From positions 1,922,001-1,986,000 of the forward strand of contig AP018040.2 of NCBI GenBank assembly GCA_002356435.2: 64,000 nt of DNA. The letters run 5' to 3'. The notes under the pieces are model-generated. The model made no database searches. It saw only the letters and a program-made list of their open reading frames with translations, and was not told the DNA's origin. Shown piece by piece: positions 1 through 8,703 of the stretch. This DNA comes from Petrimonas sp. IBARAKI. GTDB taxonomy: Bacteria > Bacteroidota > Bacteroidia > Bacteroidales > Dysgonomonadaceae. A program made the position numbers and the translations under genes. Within the stretch, counting starts at the first letter, position 1. Each line of letters begins with the position of its first letter.

Positions 1-1340
1 AGTACTTCAGGCAATGGCGCCCGGAAATCAAAAACGAGGACGATATCTGGAAAGAGATCATCAATGTATCCCACATACCCGGGCTCACCTCGGCTCCGAA
101 ACTGCAACCCATCGAAGCACGTACCGTGATGCTGTCTACGGGCATGCGCGCCCCCATGGGCGTAAAGGTGTCGGGGCCTAACCTGGAGGCCATCGAACAA
201 GGGGGTAAAGCACTAGAAGAGGCATTGAAAGACGTACCTTCCGTCTTGCCCTCTACCGTGTTTTACGACCGCGCTGTGGGTGCTCCCTATATTGAAATCA
301 ACTTGAACAGGCAGCATATGGCCCGTTACGGCCTTACTGTAGCCGACCTGCAGGACGTAATCGGCGCGGCCGTCGGCGGAATGCCGCTGACTACCACGGT
401 AGAAGGGCGCGAACGCTTTCCGGTAAGGCTGCGCTACCCCCGCGAATTGCGGGAAAATCCCGAGGAGCTGGCACGTATCATCGTGCCGACCGCAACCGGT
501 GCACAGATTCCGCTGGGTGACGTGGCCGATATCACTTACACTCGGGGTGCGCAGATGATCCAAAGCGAGAATACCTTCCTGATAGGGTATGTGATCTTCG
601 ACAAGGTAGCTGACAAGGCCGAGGTAGATGTGGTACAGGAAGCCCAGAGGGTACTTCAGGAGAAAATAAGAACCGGGGAACTGGAACTTCCAAAAGGGGT
701 TTCCTACCATTTCGCGGGAAACTACGAGCAACAGGCACGTGCAGCGAAACGTCTTTCCATACTGATTCCTGCCTGTCTGGTACTGATAATACTGATCCTT
801 CATTTTCAGTTTAAATCGTTCACCGCAGCTTTTATCCATTTCTCCGGCGTATTTGTAGCATTCGCGGGTGGATTCATCTTGTTGTGGCTTTACGGGCAAC
901 CCTGGTTCCTGGACATCAACCTGGGTGATGTTAACTTGCGCGATGTTTTTCAGATACATCCCATCAACCTGAGTATCGCAGTATGGGTTGGCTTTATTGC
1001 CCTGTTCGGTATTTCCACCAGTGATGGCGTGTTGATGGGATCATTCATTCACGACACGTTCCTGGAGCGGAACCCGCAGACAAAGGAAGAAATCAGGGAG
1101 GCAGTGGTGTTTGCCGGGCTGCGCCGGGTTCGCCCCGCTGCCATGACCACTTCCGTCACACTCATCGCACTGCTGCCGATTCTGACCTCTACGGGAAGGG
1201 GATCGGACATCATGGTACCCATGTCAATACCCACATTCGGAGGCATGTTGATCCAGACGATGACGATTTTCATCGTCCCCGTATTGCAATGCATGTGGAG
1301 GGAATGGGCTATCAGAAAACAGGGACATATCAACGAATAA
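1..1340 (+). CDS. cusA: CusA/CzcA-type heavy-metal RND efflux pump, C-terminal part (5' end outside window)
   Basis: Inner-membrane proton-driven pump of a tripartite metal exporter. The reading frame is open from the window edge (first full codon at base 3), so the start lies upstream. The visible protein opens with YFRQWRPEI and carries IPGLTSAPKLQPIE, GMRAPMG and TTTVEGRERFPVRLRYPREL, which are hallmarks of the HME (CusA/CzcA) branch of the RND family. The C-terminal half shows the hydrophobic helices of the second membrane bundle (about bases 760-1300) and the SDGVLMG loop. It is followed after 13 bases by a TolC gene and then a CusB-like adaptor, as in a cus operon. The metal (Cu/Ag or Zn/Co) cannot be settled; the Met-rich partners favour Cu/Ag. 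Family call is very safe. Confidence 0.95.
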   Translation, partial: YFRQWRPEIKNEDDIWKEIINVSHIPGLTSAPKLQPIEARTVMLSTGMRAPMGVKVSGPNLEAIEQGGKALEEALKDVPSVLPSTVFYDRAVGAPYIEINLNRQHMARYGLTVADLQDVIGAAVGGMPLTTTVEGRERFPVRLRYPRELRENPEELARIIVPTATGAQIPLGDVADITYTRGAQMIQSENTFLIGYVIFDKVADKAEVDVVQEAQRVLQEKIRTGELELPKGVSYHFAGNYEQQARAAKRLSILIPACLVLIILILHFQFKSFTAAFIHFSGVFVAFAGGFILLWLYGQPWFLDINLGDVNLRDVFQIHPINLSIAVWVGFIALFGISTSDGVLMGSFIHDTFLERNPQTKEEIREAVVFAGLRRVRPAAMTTSVTLIALLPILTSTGRGSDIMVPMSIPTFGGMLIQTMTIFIVPVLQCMWREWAIRKQGHINE

Positions 1341-1353
1341 AATACAAAACATT

Positions 1354-2844
1354 ATGCAACACAACATAAGATTAAGACTTTTTCTTACCGCAACCGTGGC
1401 GATTACCTGGAGCATAATATCCATCTTCGCACAGGAAACGGATTCGCTCAGCCACTACCTTGAAGTCGCCGGCAGGAATAATCCGGGGCTGAATGCTGAC
1501 TTCCTGACTTACAAAGCTTCACTTGAAAAAGTGCCGCAGGCCGGTTCTTGGCCCGATCCGGAGCTGGATATCGGTTTTTTTCTTAAGCCGATGGACATTG
1601 TGGGTGGGCGGCAGATCGCCGATTTTACCCTCATGCAGATGTTCCCCTGGTTTGGAACCAAAAAGACGGCACAGACCGAAGCCACCCATATGGCGAGGAT
1701 GGCGTATGAACAATTCAGGGAGACACGCGACAACCTTTACCTGGAGGTATATACCCAGTGGTACGTTCTTTCTACACTGGTGGAACAGCTCAATAACAAC
1801 CGTGAGAATCTGCAACTGTTGAAACAACTCGAAGAGCTTGCCCTTCGCAAAGTATCCTCTCCGTTCAGTGGTTCTACTTCAGGTTATTCTGTACCTGCTC
1901 CTTCTCCGGCGACAAAAAGCAGCAGCTCATCACCAACTGGCGGTGGCATGGCGGGGATGGGTTCGATGGGGGGATCCACAACTTCTTCCGGTACCTCCTC
2001 TTCCTCTATGTCCAGTATGAGCGGTTCAGGAGGTAGTATGTCTTCAGGTATGGGTAGCATTGCCCCAGGCATGTCGGATGTGCTCCGTGTACAACTGGAA
2101 GTAGTTGAAATCGAAAATAATATTGAAAGCATTCTTTCGGAGATTGCAGCTGAAAAAGCCAGATTCAACGCGTTATTAAGTCGTCCCACAGGTCTTGAAG
2201 TAACCCTGCCCGATTCCATAGCAAAAGTTTCCTTTCTTTTTGATGAGGCCGTTTCTCAGGGAGAGATTGAAAACCAAAACCCTATGCTAGGTATGTTGAT
2301 GGAAGAGGAACAGGTTTTCCGGGCAAAAGGTGAGATGGAAAAAAAAATGAGTTATCCCATGTTTGGCATCGGGCTGCAGTACATGCTGATCGGCAAAAAC
2401 GCTGCAACACCGATGGATCAGGGAATGGACAACGGCATGAGCGGTATGGACATGGTCATGCCCATGATTTCCATCACCCTTCCCATTTACCGGAACAAAT
2501 ACAAGGCACAACAACGGGAAAGCCGGTTTATGCAGCAGGCAGCCCGGGAAAAGTACCGAAACACGCTGAACACACTTCAATCCGACTTGTTACGGCTGAA
2601 ACACCAGCTCGATGATGCGGAGCGAAAGATCGCGCTTTACCGGAAACAGGAACAACTGGCGCTGACAGCCTATCAACTGGTGGTACAGGAGTTTGTCTCA
2701 GCAAAAAGTGATCTTACCAACGTGATCCAGGTTCAACGGCAATTGTTAGATTACCGGTTGCGACAAGCTGAAGCCATTGCCGAATACAACACAAAGGTGG
2801 CTTCCATCCGGAAATTGCGTTCTTTTCAAACATCCAACAATTAA
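1354..2844 (+). CDS. TolC-family outer-membrane factor with Met/Ser/Gly-rich insertion (CusC-like)
   Basis: Outer-membrane channel partner of the upstream RND pump, 496 residues. An N-terminal signal peptide ends near IFAQ (residues 1-27). Two long helical hairpin repeats typical of TolC proteins (about 110-300 and 370-490) support the call. Two features are unusual. Residues about 188-240 form a low-complexity linker of Ser, Gly and Met with about eight Met residues (for example GGGMAGMGSMGG). A second Met cluster (MDQGMDNGMSGMDMVMPM) lies near residues 350-370. These look like soft-metal ligands and suit a Cu(I)/Ag(I) exporter, but binding is inference. The gene sits 13 bases after the pump and 15 bases before the adaptor. 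Confidence 0.93.
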   Translation: MQHNIRLRLFLTATVAITWSIISIFAQETDSLSHYLEVAGRNNPGLNADFLTYKASLEKVPQAGSWPDPELDIGFFLKPMDIVGGRQIADFTLMQMFPWFGTKKTAQTEATHMARMAYEQFRETRDNLYLEVYTQWYVLSTLVEQLNNNRENLQLLKQLEELALRKVSSPFSGSTSGYSVPAPSPATKSSSSSPTGGGMAGMGSMGGSTTSSGTSSSSMSSMSGSGGSMSSGMGSIAPGMSDVLRVQLEVVEIENNIESILSEIAAEKARFNALLSRPTGLEVTLPDSIAKVSFLFDEAVSQGEIENQNPMLGMLMEEEQVFRAKGEMEKKMSYPMFGIGLQYMLIGKNAATPMDQGMDNGMSGMDMVMPMISITLPIYRNKYKAQQRESRFMQQAAREKYRNTLNTLQSDLLRLKHQLDDAERKIALYRKQEQLALTAYQLVVQEFVSAKSDLTNVIQVQRQLLDYRLRQAEAIAEYNTKVASIRKLRSFQTSNN

Positions 2845-2859
2845 CTCAAGACAATCATT

Positions 2860-4515
2860 ATGAATAAGCATAAAATACAAGAAATTCTCCATCGCCCTTA
2901 CCTCAGGTACGGGCTGATCCTGCTGGCCGGATTATTTCTCGGCTGGCTAATTTTCTCCGGTAGCCCTTCCGGCGGAGATGTAACATCTCCGGTCGGCCAT
3001 CATGACCATGATCACGGAGAGGATTCCTCAGTTTGGACTTGCTCCATGCATCCACAGATAAGGATGGAAGAACCCGGTGATTGCCCCATTTGCGGAATGG
3101 ACCTGATTCCTTTGCAAACCAACGGATCGGGCGATATCTCCGTCGATCCGGATGCTATTCAGCTCTCCGTTGAAGCGGCTGCACTAGCCAATGTGCAAAC
3201 CACGATCGTAAGCAGACAAAATCCGGTGAAGGAAGTGCAGCTTTACGGTACCATCCAAGTGGATGAGCGGCTTTCTCAATCGCAAACATCGCACGTGAGC
3301 GGACGCATCGAAAGGCTGTATGTCTCTTTCACCGGCGAAAGTGTACGCCGCGGACAACCCATCGCCACCATCTACTCCCCTGAGTTGTTAAATGCCCAGC
3401 AGGAACTGATTGAGGCGGTAAAAATGAAAGACCTTCAGCCTGCACTATTACAGGCAGTACGGGAAAAAATGCGGCTATGGAAGCTGACGGATGAACAGAT
3501 TGCGCGCATTGAACAATCGGGCGAGGTCTCTCCGCTGATCAATGTGACTGCCACCACAAGTGGAGTCGTGATGGCAAAGAAAGTGAACCAGGGTGACTAT
3601 GTAAATACCGGTACTGTGCTCTTTGATGTAGCCAACTTATCACAGGTCTGGGCCCTGTTCGATGCGTACGAATCGGACCTCCCTTTCCTGAAAGTGGGCG
3701 ACCGGCTGGAATATACACTCCAGTCGTTGCCAGGCAAAACATTCTCGGGAAAAATCTCCTTTATCAATCCTATCCTCGATCCGTCCACGCGGACAGCAAA
3801 GGTGCGGGTAGAGACAGCCAACCCCCGCATGGAACTGAAACCGGAGATGTATGCCAATGCCTTCATCCGTGCACCGCTGAAACAATATAACAATGAAATT
3901 GTTGTACCCAAGTCGGCTATTCTTTGGACCGGGAAACGATCCATCGTCTATGTGAAGCAGCCGGATACGGAGACGCCGGCGTTCCTGCTCCGGGAAATAG
4001 AAGTTGGGCCATCGCTGGGAGATGCCTACGTGGTTCTGTCCGGCCTCAACGAGGGGGATGAAATCGTGACTAACGGCACCTTTACCATCGATGCCAGTGC
4101 TCAACTGGCTGGAAAACGAAGCATGATGAACGATGAAGTGGGCCGGGCCGTTACGGGGCATGAAGGACATACAATGAATGGATCCACTCCTGCAACCACG
4201 GCACCAGCTACGGGTTATGAGGGTCACAACATGCAGGCCGCCGCTTCGGGCAGTGAACATGCGATGCTGGCGGTGCAGGGATTGTGTGAAATGTGTAAAG
4301 ATCGTATAGAAAAAGCTGCGAAATCAGTTATTGGAGTTAATACTGCCAGTTGGAATTTAAATACAAAACAACTACATCTTGATTTTGATCCGGCCAAAAC
4401 ATCGGTCGATGCTGTTAGCAAAGCCATTGCCAAAGCCGGGCACGATACCGATAAATACAAAGCAGACAAGGCTACATATGATGCGTTACCTTCTTGCTGC
4501 AAGTACAGAGATTAA
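2860..4515 (+). CDS. cusB: CusB-like periplasmic adaptor with N-terminal heavy-metal-binding domain and C-terminal CxxC domain
   Basis: Membrane-fusion subunit linking the RND pump to the outer-membrane channel; 551 residues. It has an N-terminal membrane anchor (residues about 16-33), a His-rich spacer (HHDHDHG), then the heavy-metal-binding domain at about 59-85 with WTCSMHPQI and CPICGMDLIPL. The barrel-sandwich, beta-barrel and membrane-proximal domains fill about 105-420. After another His/Met-rich linker, the C terminus is an HMA-like domain with CEMC at about 476-479 and a CCKYR tail at about 546-550. CusB proteins often end before this domain, so the extension is notable. The next gene encodes a separate copy of the same domain. 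Confidence 0.93.
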   Translation: MNKHKIQEILHRPYLRYGLILLAGLFLGWLIFSGSPSGGDVTSPVGHHDHDHGEDSSVWTCSMHPQIRMEEPGDCPICGMDLIPLQTNGSGDISVDPDAIQLSVEAAALANVQTTIVSRQNPVKEVQLYGTIQVDERLSQSQTSHVSGRIERLYVSFTGESVRRGQPIATIYSPELLNAQQELIEAVKMKDLQPALLQAVREKMRLWKLTDEQIARIEQSGEVSPLINVTATTSGVVMAKKVNQGDYVNTGTVLFDVANLSQVWALFDAYESDLPFLKVGDRLEYTLQSLPGKTFSGKISFINPILDPSTRTAKVRVETANPRMELKPEMYANAFIRAPLKQYNNEIVVPKSAILWTGKRSIVYVKQPDTETPAFLLREIEVGPSLGDAYVVLSGLNEGDEIVTNGTFTIDASAQLAGKRSMMNDEVGRAVTGHEGHTMNGSTPATTAPATGYEGHNMQAAASGSEHAMLAVQGLCEMCKDRIEKAAKSVIGVNTASWNLNTKQLHLDFDPAKTSVDAVSKAIAKAGHDTDKYKADKATYDALPSCCKYRD

Positions 4516-4550
4516 TAATCAGATTTACAAACCAAAAAGTGAAAACAAAA

Positions 4551-4943
4551 ATGAAAACAAAAATTTTAGTGACATTTGCACTGAGCGGATTATTGTTCAT
4601 TTCCTGCAATTCAGGAACCTCCAAAGAAAATAAAACGGAGAGAGAGCACATAGAGATGACACCCGGAACGGTCAACGAAGAGCATGCCATGCTTGGCGTA
4701 AAGGGAAGTTGTGAAATGTGCAAGGATCGTATCGAGAAGGCAGCAAAGAGTGTGGAAAACGTCACTTTTGCAAGCTGGGATATGGAAAAGCAAGAACTCC
4801 ATCTGAATTTTGATCCCGACAAAACCAGTATTGAGACTATCAGTAAGGCTATTGCCGCAGCTGGACACGATACCGACAAGGACAAAGCACCTGACGAGGT
4901 CTATAACGCTTTGCCCGCTTGTTGCAAATACAGGGAACCGTGA
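4551..4943 (+). CDS. Small lipoprotein with HMA-like CxxC metal-binding domain
   Basis: 130-residue lipoprotein: signal peptide with lipobox LLFISC (Cys19), a short polar linker, then one HMA-like domain with GSCEMCKDRIEKAAK (Cys54, Cys57) and a CCKYR tail (Cys124, Cys125). The domain is roughly two thirds identical by eye to the C terminus of the adjacent adaptor, so one probably arose by duplication of the other. The ATG at 4551 is chosen over an upstream in-frame start at 4494 because it gives a clean lipoprotein signal and lies after the adaptor stop. It is probably a periplasmic metal sponge or chaperone feeding the pump; that role is inferred. A strong terminator follows and closes the operon. 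Confidence 0.85.
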   Translation: MKTKILVTFALSGLLFISCNSGTSKENKTEREHIEMTPGTVNEEHAMLGVKGSCEMCKDRIEKAAKSVENVTFASWDMEKQELHLNFDPDKTSIETISKAIAAAGHDTDKDKAPDEVYNALPACCKYREP

Positions 4944-4962
4944 GAAACGGGATTAATCGTTG

Positions 4963-5007
4963 TAAAAACACCCGGTTTTGCAAAACGCTGCAAAATCGGG
5001 TGTTTTG
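4963..5007 (+). terminator. Rho-independent terminator of the metal-efflux operon
   Basis: Long stem: AAAACACCCGGTTTTGC pairs with GCAAAATCGGGTGTTTT around an 8-base loop, with one G-T pair, followed by a T-rich stretch. It lies 20 bases after the lipoprotein stop. Confidence 0.85.
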
Positions 5008-5034
5008 GTTTCCGGTTAACTGTTTTATTTTTCT

Positions 5035-5042
5035 TACATTTG
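5035..5042 (+). promoter_or_regulatory. Promoter -7 box (TACATTTG) for the GH16 gene
   Basis: Matches the Bacteroidota TAnnTTTG box 23 bases before the start codon. No convincing TTTG box is present at the usual 19-21 base spacing. Confidence 0.5.
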
Positions 5043-5065
5043 TAGACAATTAAAATCACGAAATA

Positions 5066-5872
5066 ATGAAAAACTCTTTTTTGCTGGTTCTCATGCCGGC
5101 CCTATTGTTAAATCTTTCCGCTTGTTCGGAACAAAAAAAAAGCGATTCGAAAAATGATAAATGGACACTGATCTGGGAAGACGATTTCAAAGGGAAACAA
5201 CTGGATACTACCCAATGGTCTAAAATTCCCCGGGGAAAAAGCGATTGGAACAATTACATGAGCGATTATGACGGACTGTATGTTATGAAAGACGGTAACC
5301 TGGTGCTGAGGGGTATCCAGAACCACGTTTTGCCCAATGATACGGCTCCTTTTCTGACGGGCGGGGTTTATACCAAAGACAAACGGACATTCGGACTGGG
5401 CCGTTTGGAAATAAAGGCAAAATTAAATCCCGCTAAAGGAGCCTGGCCTGCATTCTGGATGCTTCCGAAAGAAGGGAAATGGCCCGATGGAGGCGAAATA
5501 GACATTATGGAAAGGTTAAGCCACGACAAGCTTATTTATCAAACCGTACATTCCAGGTATACACAAACCGACAGTTTACGGGTTAATCCGCCAGCCAGTT
5601 CCATTGTGGGTATGAATCCCGATACCTACAACGTATACGTCCTTGAAAAATACCCGGACAGCCTGGTTTTCTATGTGAACGGCACCCGGACAAAAAATTA
5701 TCCGCGGATAGCAACTCCTCAGGAAGGGCAGTTTCCATTTGCTGACCAGGAGTTCTACCTGTTGCTCGACATGCAGTTGGGCGGCAGTTGGGTAGGAGCA
5801 GTTAATCCGATGGAGCTACCCGTAGAGATGTATATCGACTGGGTACGCTATTACGAGCCTAAGAAAAATTAA
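5066..5872 (+). CDS. Glycoside hydrolase family 16 lipoprotein (beta-glucanase/laminarinase-like)
   Basis: Predicted surface or periplasmic endo-beta-glucanase, 268 residues. Signal peptide with lipobox NLSAC (Cys20), then a GH16 jelly-roll. The catalytic motif GGEIDIMERL is intact: Glu144 nucleophile, Asp146 and Glu149 acid/base. WPAFWMLPKEGKWPDGG ahead of it is typical of laminarinase-like members. The exact substrate (beta-1,3- or mixed-linked glucan, or another galactan or glucan) cannot be read from sequence. It has its own promoter box and stands apart from any SusC/SusD pair, so it is not part of a visible polysaccharide utilisation locus. Its 3' end lies only four bases from the convergent ThuA-like gene. 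Confidence 0.93.
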   Translation: MKNSFLLVLMPALLLNLSACSEQKKSDSKNDKWTLIWEDDFKGKQLDTTQWSKIPRGKSDWNNYMSDYDGLYVMKDGNLVLRGIQNHVLPNDTAPFLTGGVYTKDKRTFGLGRLEIKAKLNPAKGAWPAFWMLPKEGKWPDGGEIDIMERLSHDKLIYQTVHSRYTQTDSLRVNPPASSIVGMNPDTYNVYVLEKYPDSLVFYVNGTRTKNYPRIATPQEGQFPFADQEFYLLLDMQLGGSWVGAVNPMELPVEMYIDWVRYYEPKKN

Positions 5873-5876
5873 GCCG

Positions 5877-6698
5877 TTACTTATACACGGGACTGACCCA
5901 TTGTTCTTTCGGCCGGTATTTGCTTTCGGCCACCCATCGGATTCCCCTCTTTTGAATCTCCAGAGCCTGCGGAACGTTAAAGTCACTCATCACATGCCCC
6001 AGGGAAGAGTAAAAAATTCGTCCGGTCCCGTAGTACTTTTTCCACGCAACAGGAACAACACATCCATCAATCCATGAGGAATGCTCTCCAGTAAAAGTCG
6101 TTGTGGCAAGCACTTTCACGTTGGGATCGACGTGTACGAAATACTGTTCGGAGTGCATGTCAAAATCGTTCAATCCCCGGGTAACTCCATCCTTATGATC
6201 GGTAATCTTCACCCGGTAATCGATAATTCCGCCGGGATGAGCCACCCATTGTCCGCCAACCATAAACTGATATTCCGTATTTTCCCGGAAAGAATCCCCG
6301 ATTCCTCCGTGCCATCCGGCAAAACCGCATCCTGCCTTAACAGCTTCCAGCAGCCCTTTTTCCTGCTCCTGCGTTATTTTGGCCATCGTGACAACCTGAA
6401 CGATAAGATCAAGGGACTCCATCAGTTCCTTGTCGGCATACGTATCCAGTTTATTGGAAACAATTACCTCCGCACCTTCAGCTCGGAGCCACGGCACGAA
6501 GATGTCGACGGACTGCCGGGGTTCATGGCCATCCCAGCCCCCATAAACATACAAAACTTTCTTGCCTTTTAAAACCGTGCTCTCCCTCTCCGCATTGAGG
6601 ATCATTCCCTGTGCAAGTACATTCTCAGGCAGTAAAACAGATCCGGCTCCCAGCGCAACGGATGCCTGGATAAATTTGCGACGCGATAACTTTTTCAT
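5877..6698 (-). CDS. ThuA-like domain protein with Tat-type signal
   Basis: 273 residues. The N terminus KKLSRRKFIQASVALGAG is a twin-arginine signal, so export in folded form is likely. The mature part is a ThuA-like (glutamine-amidotransferase-fold) domain: VLYVYGGWDGHEPRQ at its start, GCGFAGWHGG in the middle and HSEQYFVHVDP further on. Members are linked to trehalose or other carbohydrate metabolism in some bacteria, but their reaction is not established. It starts four bases after the queF stop on the same strand, so it is probably co-transcribed with queF, although a functional link is unclear. Confidence 0.85.
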   Translation of the reverse strand: MKKLSRRKFIQASVALGAGSVLLPENVLAQGMILNAERESTVLKGKKVLYVYGGWDGHEPRQSVDIFVPWLRAEGAEVIVSNKLDTYADKELMESLDLIVQVVTMAKITQEQEKGLLEAVKAGCGFAGWHGGIGDSFRENTEYQFMVGGQWVAHPGGIIDYRVKITDHKDGVTRGLNDFDMHSEQYFVHVDPNVKVLATTTFTGEHSSWIDGCVVPVAWKKYYGTGRIFYSSLGHVMSDFNVPQALEIQKRGIRWVAESKYRPKEQWVSPVYK

Positions 6699-6702
6699 AT
6701 TT

Positions 6703-7170
6703 TCAGGTATTTAGGGGAAACGAATGGTTAAACAGTCTTTCCTCAGCCAATCTCTCGTATCGGGTACCGGAACGGCCGTAGTTGACATACGGATAAATGC
6801 TGATGCCGCCGCGGGGAGTAAAAACTCCGGTAACTTCAATATACTTCGGATCCATCAACCCGATGAGGTCTTTCATAATGATGTTGACACAATCCTCGTG
6901 AAAAGCACCGTGATTGCGAAAACTGAACAGATAGATCTTTAACGATTTGCTCTCTACCATTTTTACGTCGGGAATATAATCGATCCGTATGGTGGCGAAG
7001 TCGGGTTGTCCTGTTATGGGACATAAACTCGTGAACTCGGGACAATCAAAGGTAACCCAGTAATCGTTACTTTGGTGCTTGTTTTCAAAAGCTTCCAATA
7101 CCTCGGGAGCGTAATCTTGCTTGTATGCTGTTTTTTTGCCGAGAAGGCTTAAGTTTTCGGTTTGAGACAT
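6703..7170 (-). CDS. queF: NADPH-dependent 7-cyano-7-deazaguanine reductase (preQ0 to preQ1)
   Basis: Single-domain (YkvM-type) QueF, 155 residues, reducing the nitrile of preQ0 to the amine preQ1 for queuosine synthesis in tRNA. The catalytic residues are in place: Cys50 in [14 protein letters not shown], Asp57 seven residues later, and His91-Glu92 in FHEDCVN, with the same spacings as in the B. subtilis enzyme. The ATG at 7170 ([11 protein letters not shown]) is chosen over an in-frame start at 7200. A TATATTTG promoter box on this strand at 7198-7205 would put transcription start after the longer start. queC, the preceding pathway step, lies just upstream. Confidence 0.95.
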   Translation of the reverse strand: MSQTENLSLLGKKTAYKQDYAPEVLEAFENKHQSNDYWVTFDCPEFTSLCPITGQPDFATIRIDYIPDVKMVESKSLKIYLFSFRNHGAFHEDCVNIIMKDLIGLMDPKYIEVTGVFTPRGGISIYPYVNYGRSGTRYERLAEERLFNHSFPLNT

Positions 7171-7197
7171 AATTTCAATTGTAAGTCGATTATTCTT

Positions 7198-7205
7198 CAA
7201 ATATA
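7198..7205 (-). promoter_or_regulatory. Promoter -7 box (TATATTTG) for queF
   Basis: TAnnTTTG match on the minus strand, 27 bases before the chosen queF start; no good upstream box was found at normal spacing. Confidence 0.4.
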
Positions 7206-7305
7206 ATACGAAAAAAAATACAAATAAAATATTCTCCTGTTTTTCTGTAGAAGAGAAAATCCGATCCGCCGTTCTCCTATTATTTAAGCGTTTCTGATAA
7301 TACGG

Positions 7306-7986
7306 TCACTTCATGAGTCCCGCAATAATGTTAATGGTAAGAGCCACAACAAAAGTGTTGAACAAAAAAGACAGGACTCCATGCACCAGTGCAATACGGC
7401 GTATTCTCTTCGAAACAATAGAAACATCGGAAACCTGAAAGGTAGAGCCCATCACAAAAGAGAAATACGCAAAGTCCATATAATCGGGGTTTTTCTCTGA
7501 AGGAAAGTCCAGACCTCCCGTAAATCGTTCGCCTTTAATTCCCGTTCCATTGTAATATTCATGAGCGTAATGAAAGACATAAATCGTATGCATCATCGCC
7601 CAACTCAAAAGGATACCTGCCACATTAAGAGGAACGAAAAAAGGGTTTTCCATGAATGTTTGATCCTTGGACATCATCAACAACAGAACGATAAAAATAT
7701 TGGTAAAAGAAGAGATGATCACCATGAAGAACACAAATATTGTACTCCCGTCATCTTCCACCGCTTTTTTCTTAATCTGATCTACCTGACGCAAAAAGAT
7801 AACCATCCAACTGAGGATTAGAAAAACACACGAAAAAATAATCCAGGCAATCATTAAGCGAAAAAGAACGGGGACCTCTCTTTCTATCAGAAAAAAGGCA
7901 CCACCGGTAATGAACAAACTGATCAAAAACCGAGTAATATGAGTAATTTCCAAGAAAAAACTTACGAATTTACAGGCTGGTTTCAT
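7306..7986 (-). CDS. DUF1345 family membrane protein
   Basis: 226-residue protein with several hydrophobic helices (about residues 15-35, 43-64, 82-105, 118-138 and 200-224). The segment DYMDFAYFSFVMGSTFQVSDV is the conserved signature of DUF1345. Function is unknown for the family. It lies between queC and queF on the same strand, 27 bases after the queC stop. A role in queuosine metabolism or precursor transport would be pure speculation. Confidence 0.85.
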   Translation of the reverse strand: MKPACKFVSFFLEITHITRFLISLFITGGAFFLIEREVPVLFRLMIAWIIFSCVFLILSWMVIFLRQVDQIKKKAVEDDGSTIFVFFMVIISSFTNIFIVLLLMMSKDQTFMENPFFVPLNVAGILLSWAMMHTIYVFHYAHEYYNGTGIKGERFTGGLDFPSEKNPDYMDFAYFSFVMGSTFQVSDVSIVSKRIRRIALVHGVLSFLFNTFVVALTINIIAGLMK

Positions 7987-8013
7987 GGCGCATTTTTGTG
8001 TACACGGTAAGTT

Positions 8014-8679
8014 TTACTTTCTATCCGCAAGATATTCCTGTAATCCCCGGTTGCGTAACTTACATGCGGGGCAGTGTCCGCACCCCCCGGCTTTAATTCC
8101 GTTGTAGCAAGTAAGTGTTTCATTTTTTACGATATCAAAGACCCCTAGATCGTCGGCAAGTGCCCATACTTTTGCTTTATCCCGGTGCATCAGTGGGGTG
8201 TGGATGACAAAATGCTTATCCATAGCAAGGTTTATCGTTGCGTTTAACGAATGGATAAACGTGTCCCTGCAATCGGGGTATCCGCTGTAATCAGCCTCGG
8301 AAACGCCTGTTACCAGATGCTTGATGTTTTTTGCATAAGCGACAGCTGCCGCAAATGTGATAAATAACATGTTTCGTCCCGGCACAAACGTATTGGGATA
8401 TGAACCGGCAGGTTGTTCTTCATCCATAACAATGGACGCGTCTGTTAACGAATTGGGCGATAGGTGGGAGATAACGGAAGCATCGAGCAGCTGAAACGAC
8501 ACACCGGCTATTTCGGCAATGTTCCGGGCAACCTCTACTTCCAGCGAATGCCGTTGTCCGTAGGAAAAGCACAACGCTTCAACGTTTCTAAAAGTTTGTT
8601 TTGCCCAAAACAGGCAGGTGGTAGAATCTTGTCCTCCTGAAAAAAGGACAAGTGCATCTTCATTTTTGTAATCTGTCAT
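8014..8679 (-). CDS. queC: 7-cyano-7-deazaguanine synthase
   Basis: QueC converts 7-carboxy-7-deazaguanine to preQ0 using ATP and ammonia; 221 residues, normal length. The PP-loop SGGQDSTT is at residues 14-21. The zinc site is complete: Cys191, Cys200, Cys203 and Cys206 in [16 protein letters not shown]. The [11 protein letters not shown] segment is also typical. It is 24 bases downstream of a lipoprotein gene and upstream of a DUF1345 gene and queF, so two steps of the preQ pathway are clustered. queD and queE are not in the window. Confidence 0.96.
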   Translation of the reverse strand: MTDYKNEDALVLFSGGQDSTTCLFWAKQTFRNVEALCFSYGQRHSLEVEVARNIAEIAGVSFQLLDASVISHLSPNSLTDASIVMDEEQPAGSYPNTFVPGRNMLFITFAAAVAYAKNIKHLVTGVSEADYSGYPDCRDTFIHSLNATINLAMDKHFVIHTPLMHRDKAKVWALADDLGVFDIVKNETLTCYNGIKAGGCGHCPACKLRNRGLQEYLADRK

Positions 8680-8703
8680 TTTTAGTAGGGTTTCTTTTCA
8701 TTC

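Noticed and set aside
213-959. 248-codon minus-strand open frame inside the metal pump gene
   Set aside because: It lies antisense to a clear RND coding region, has no recognisable motif, and its composition follows the opposite strand's codons.
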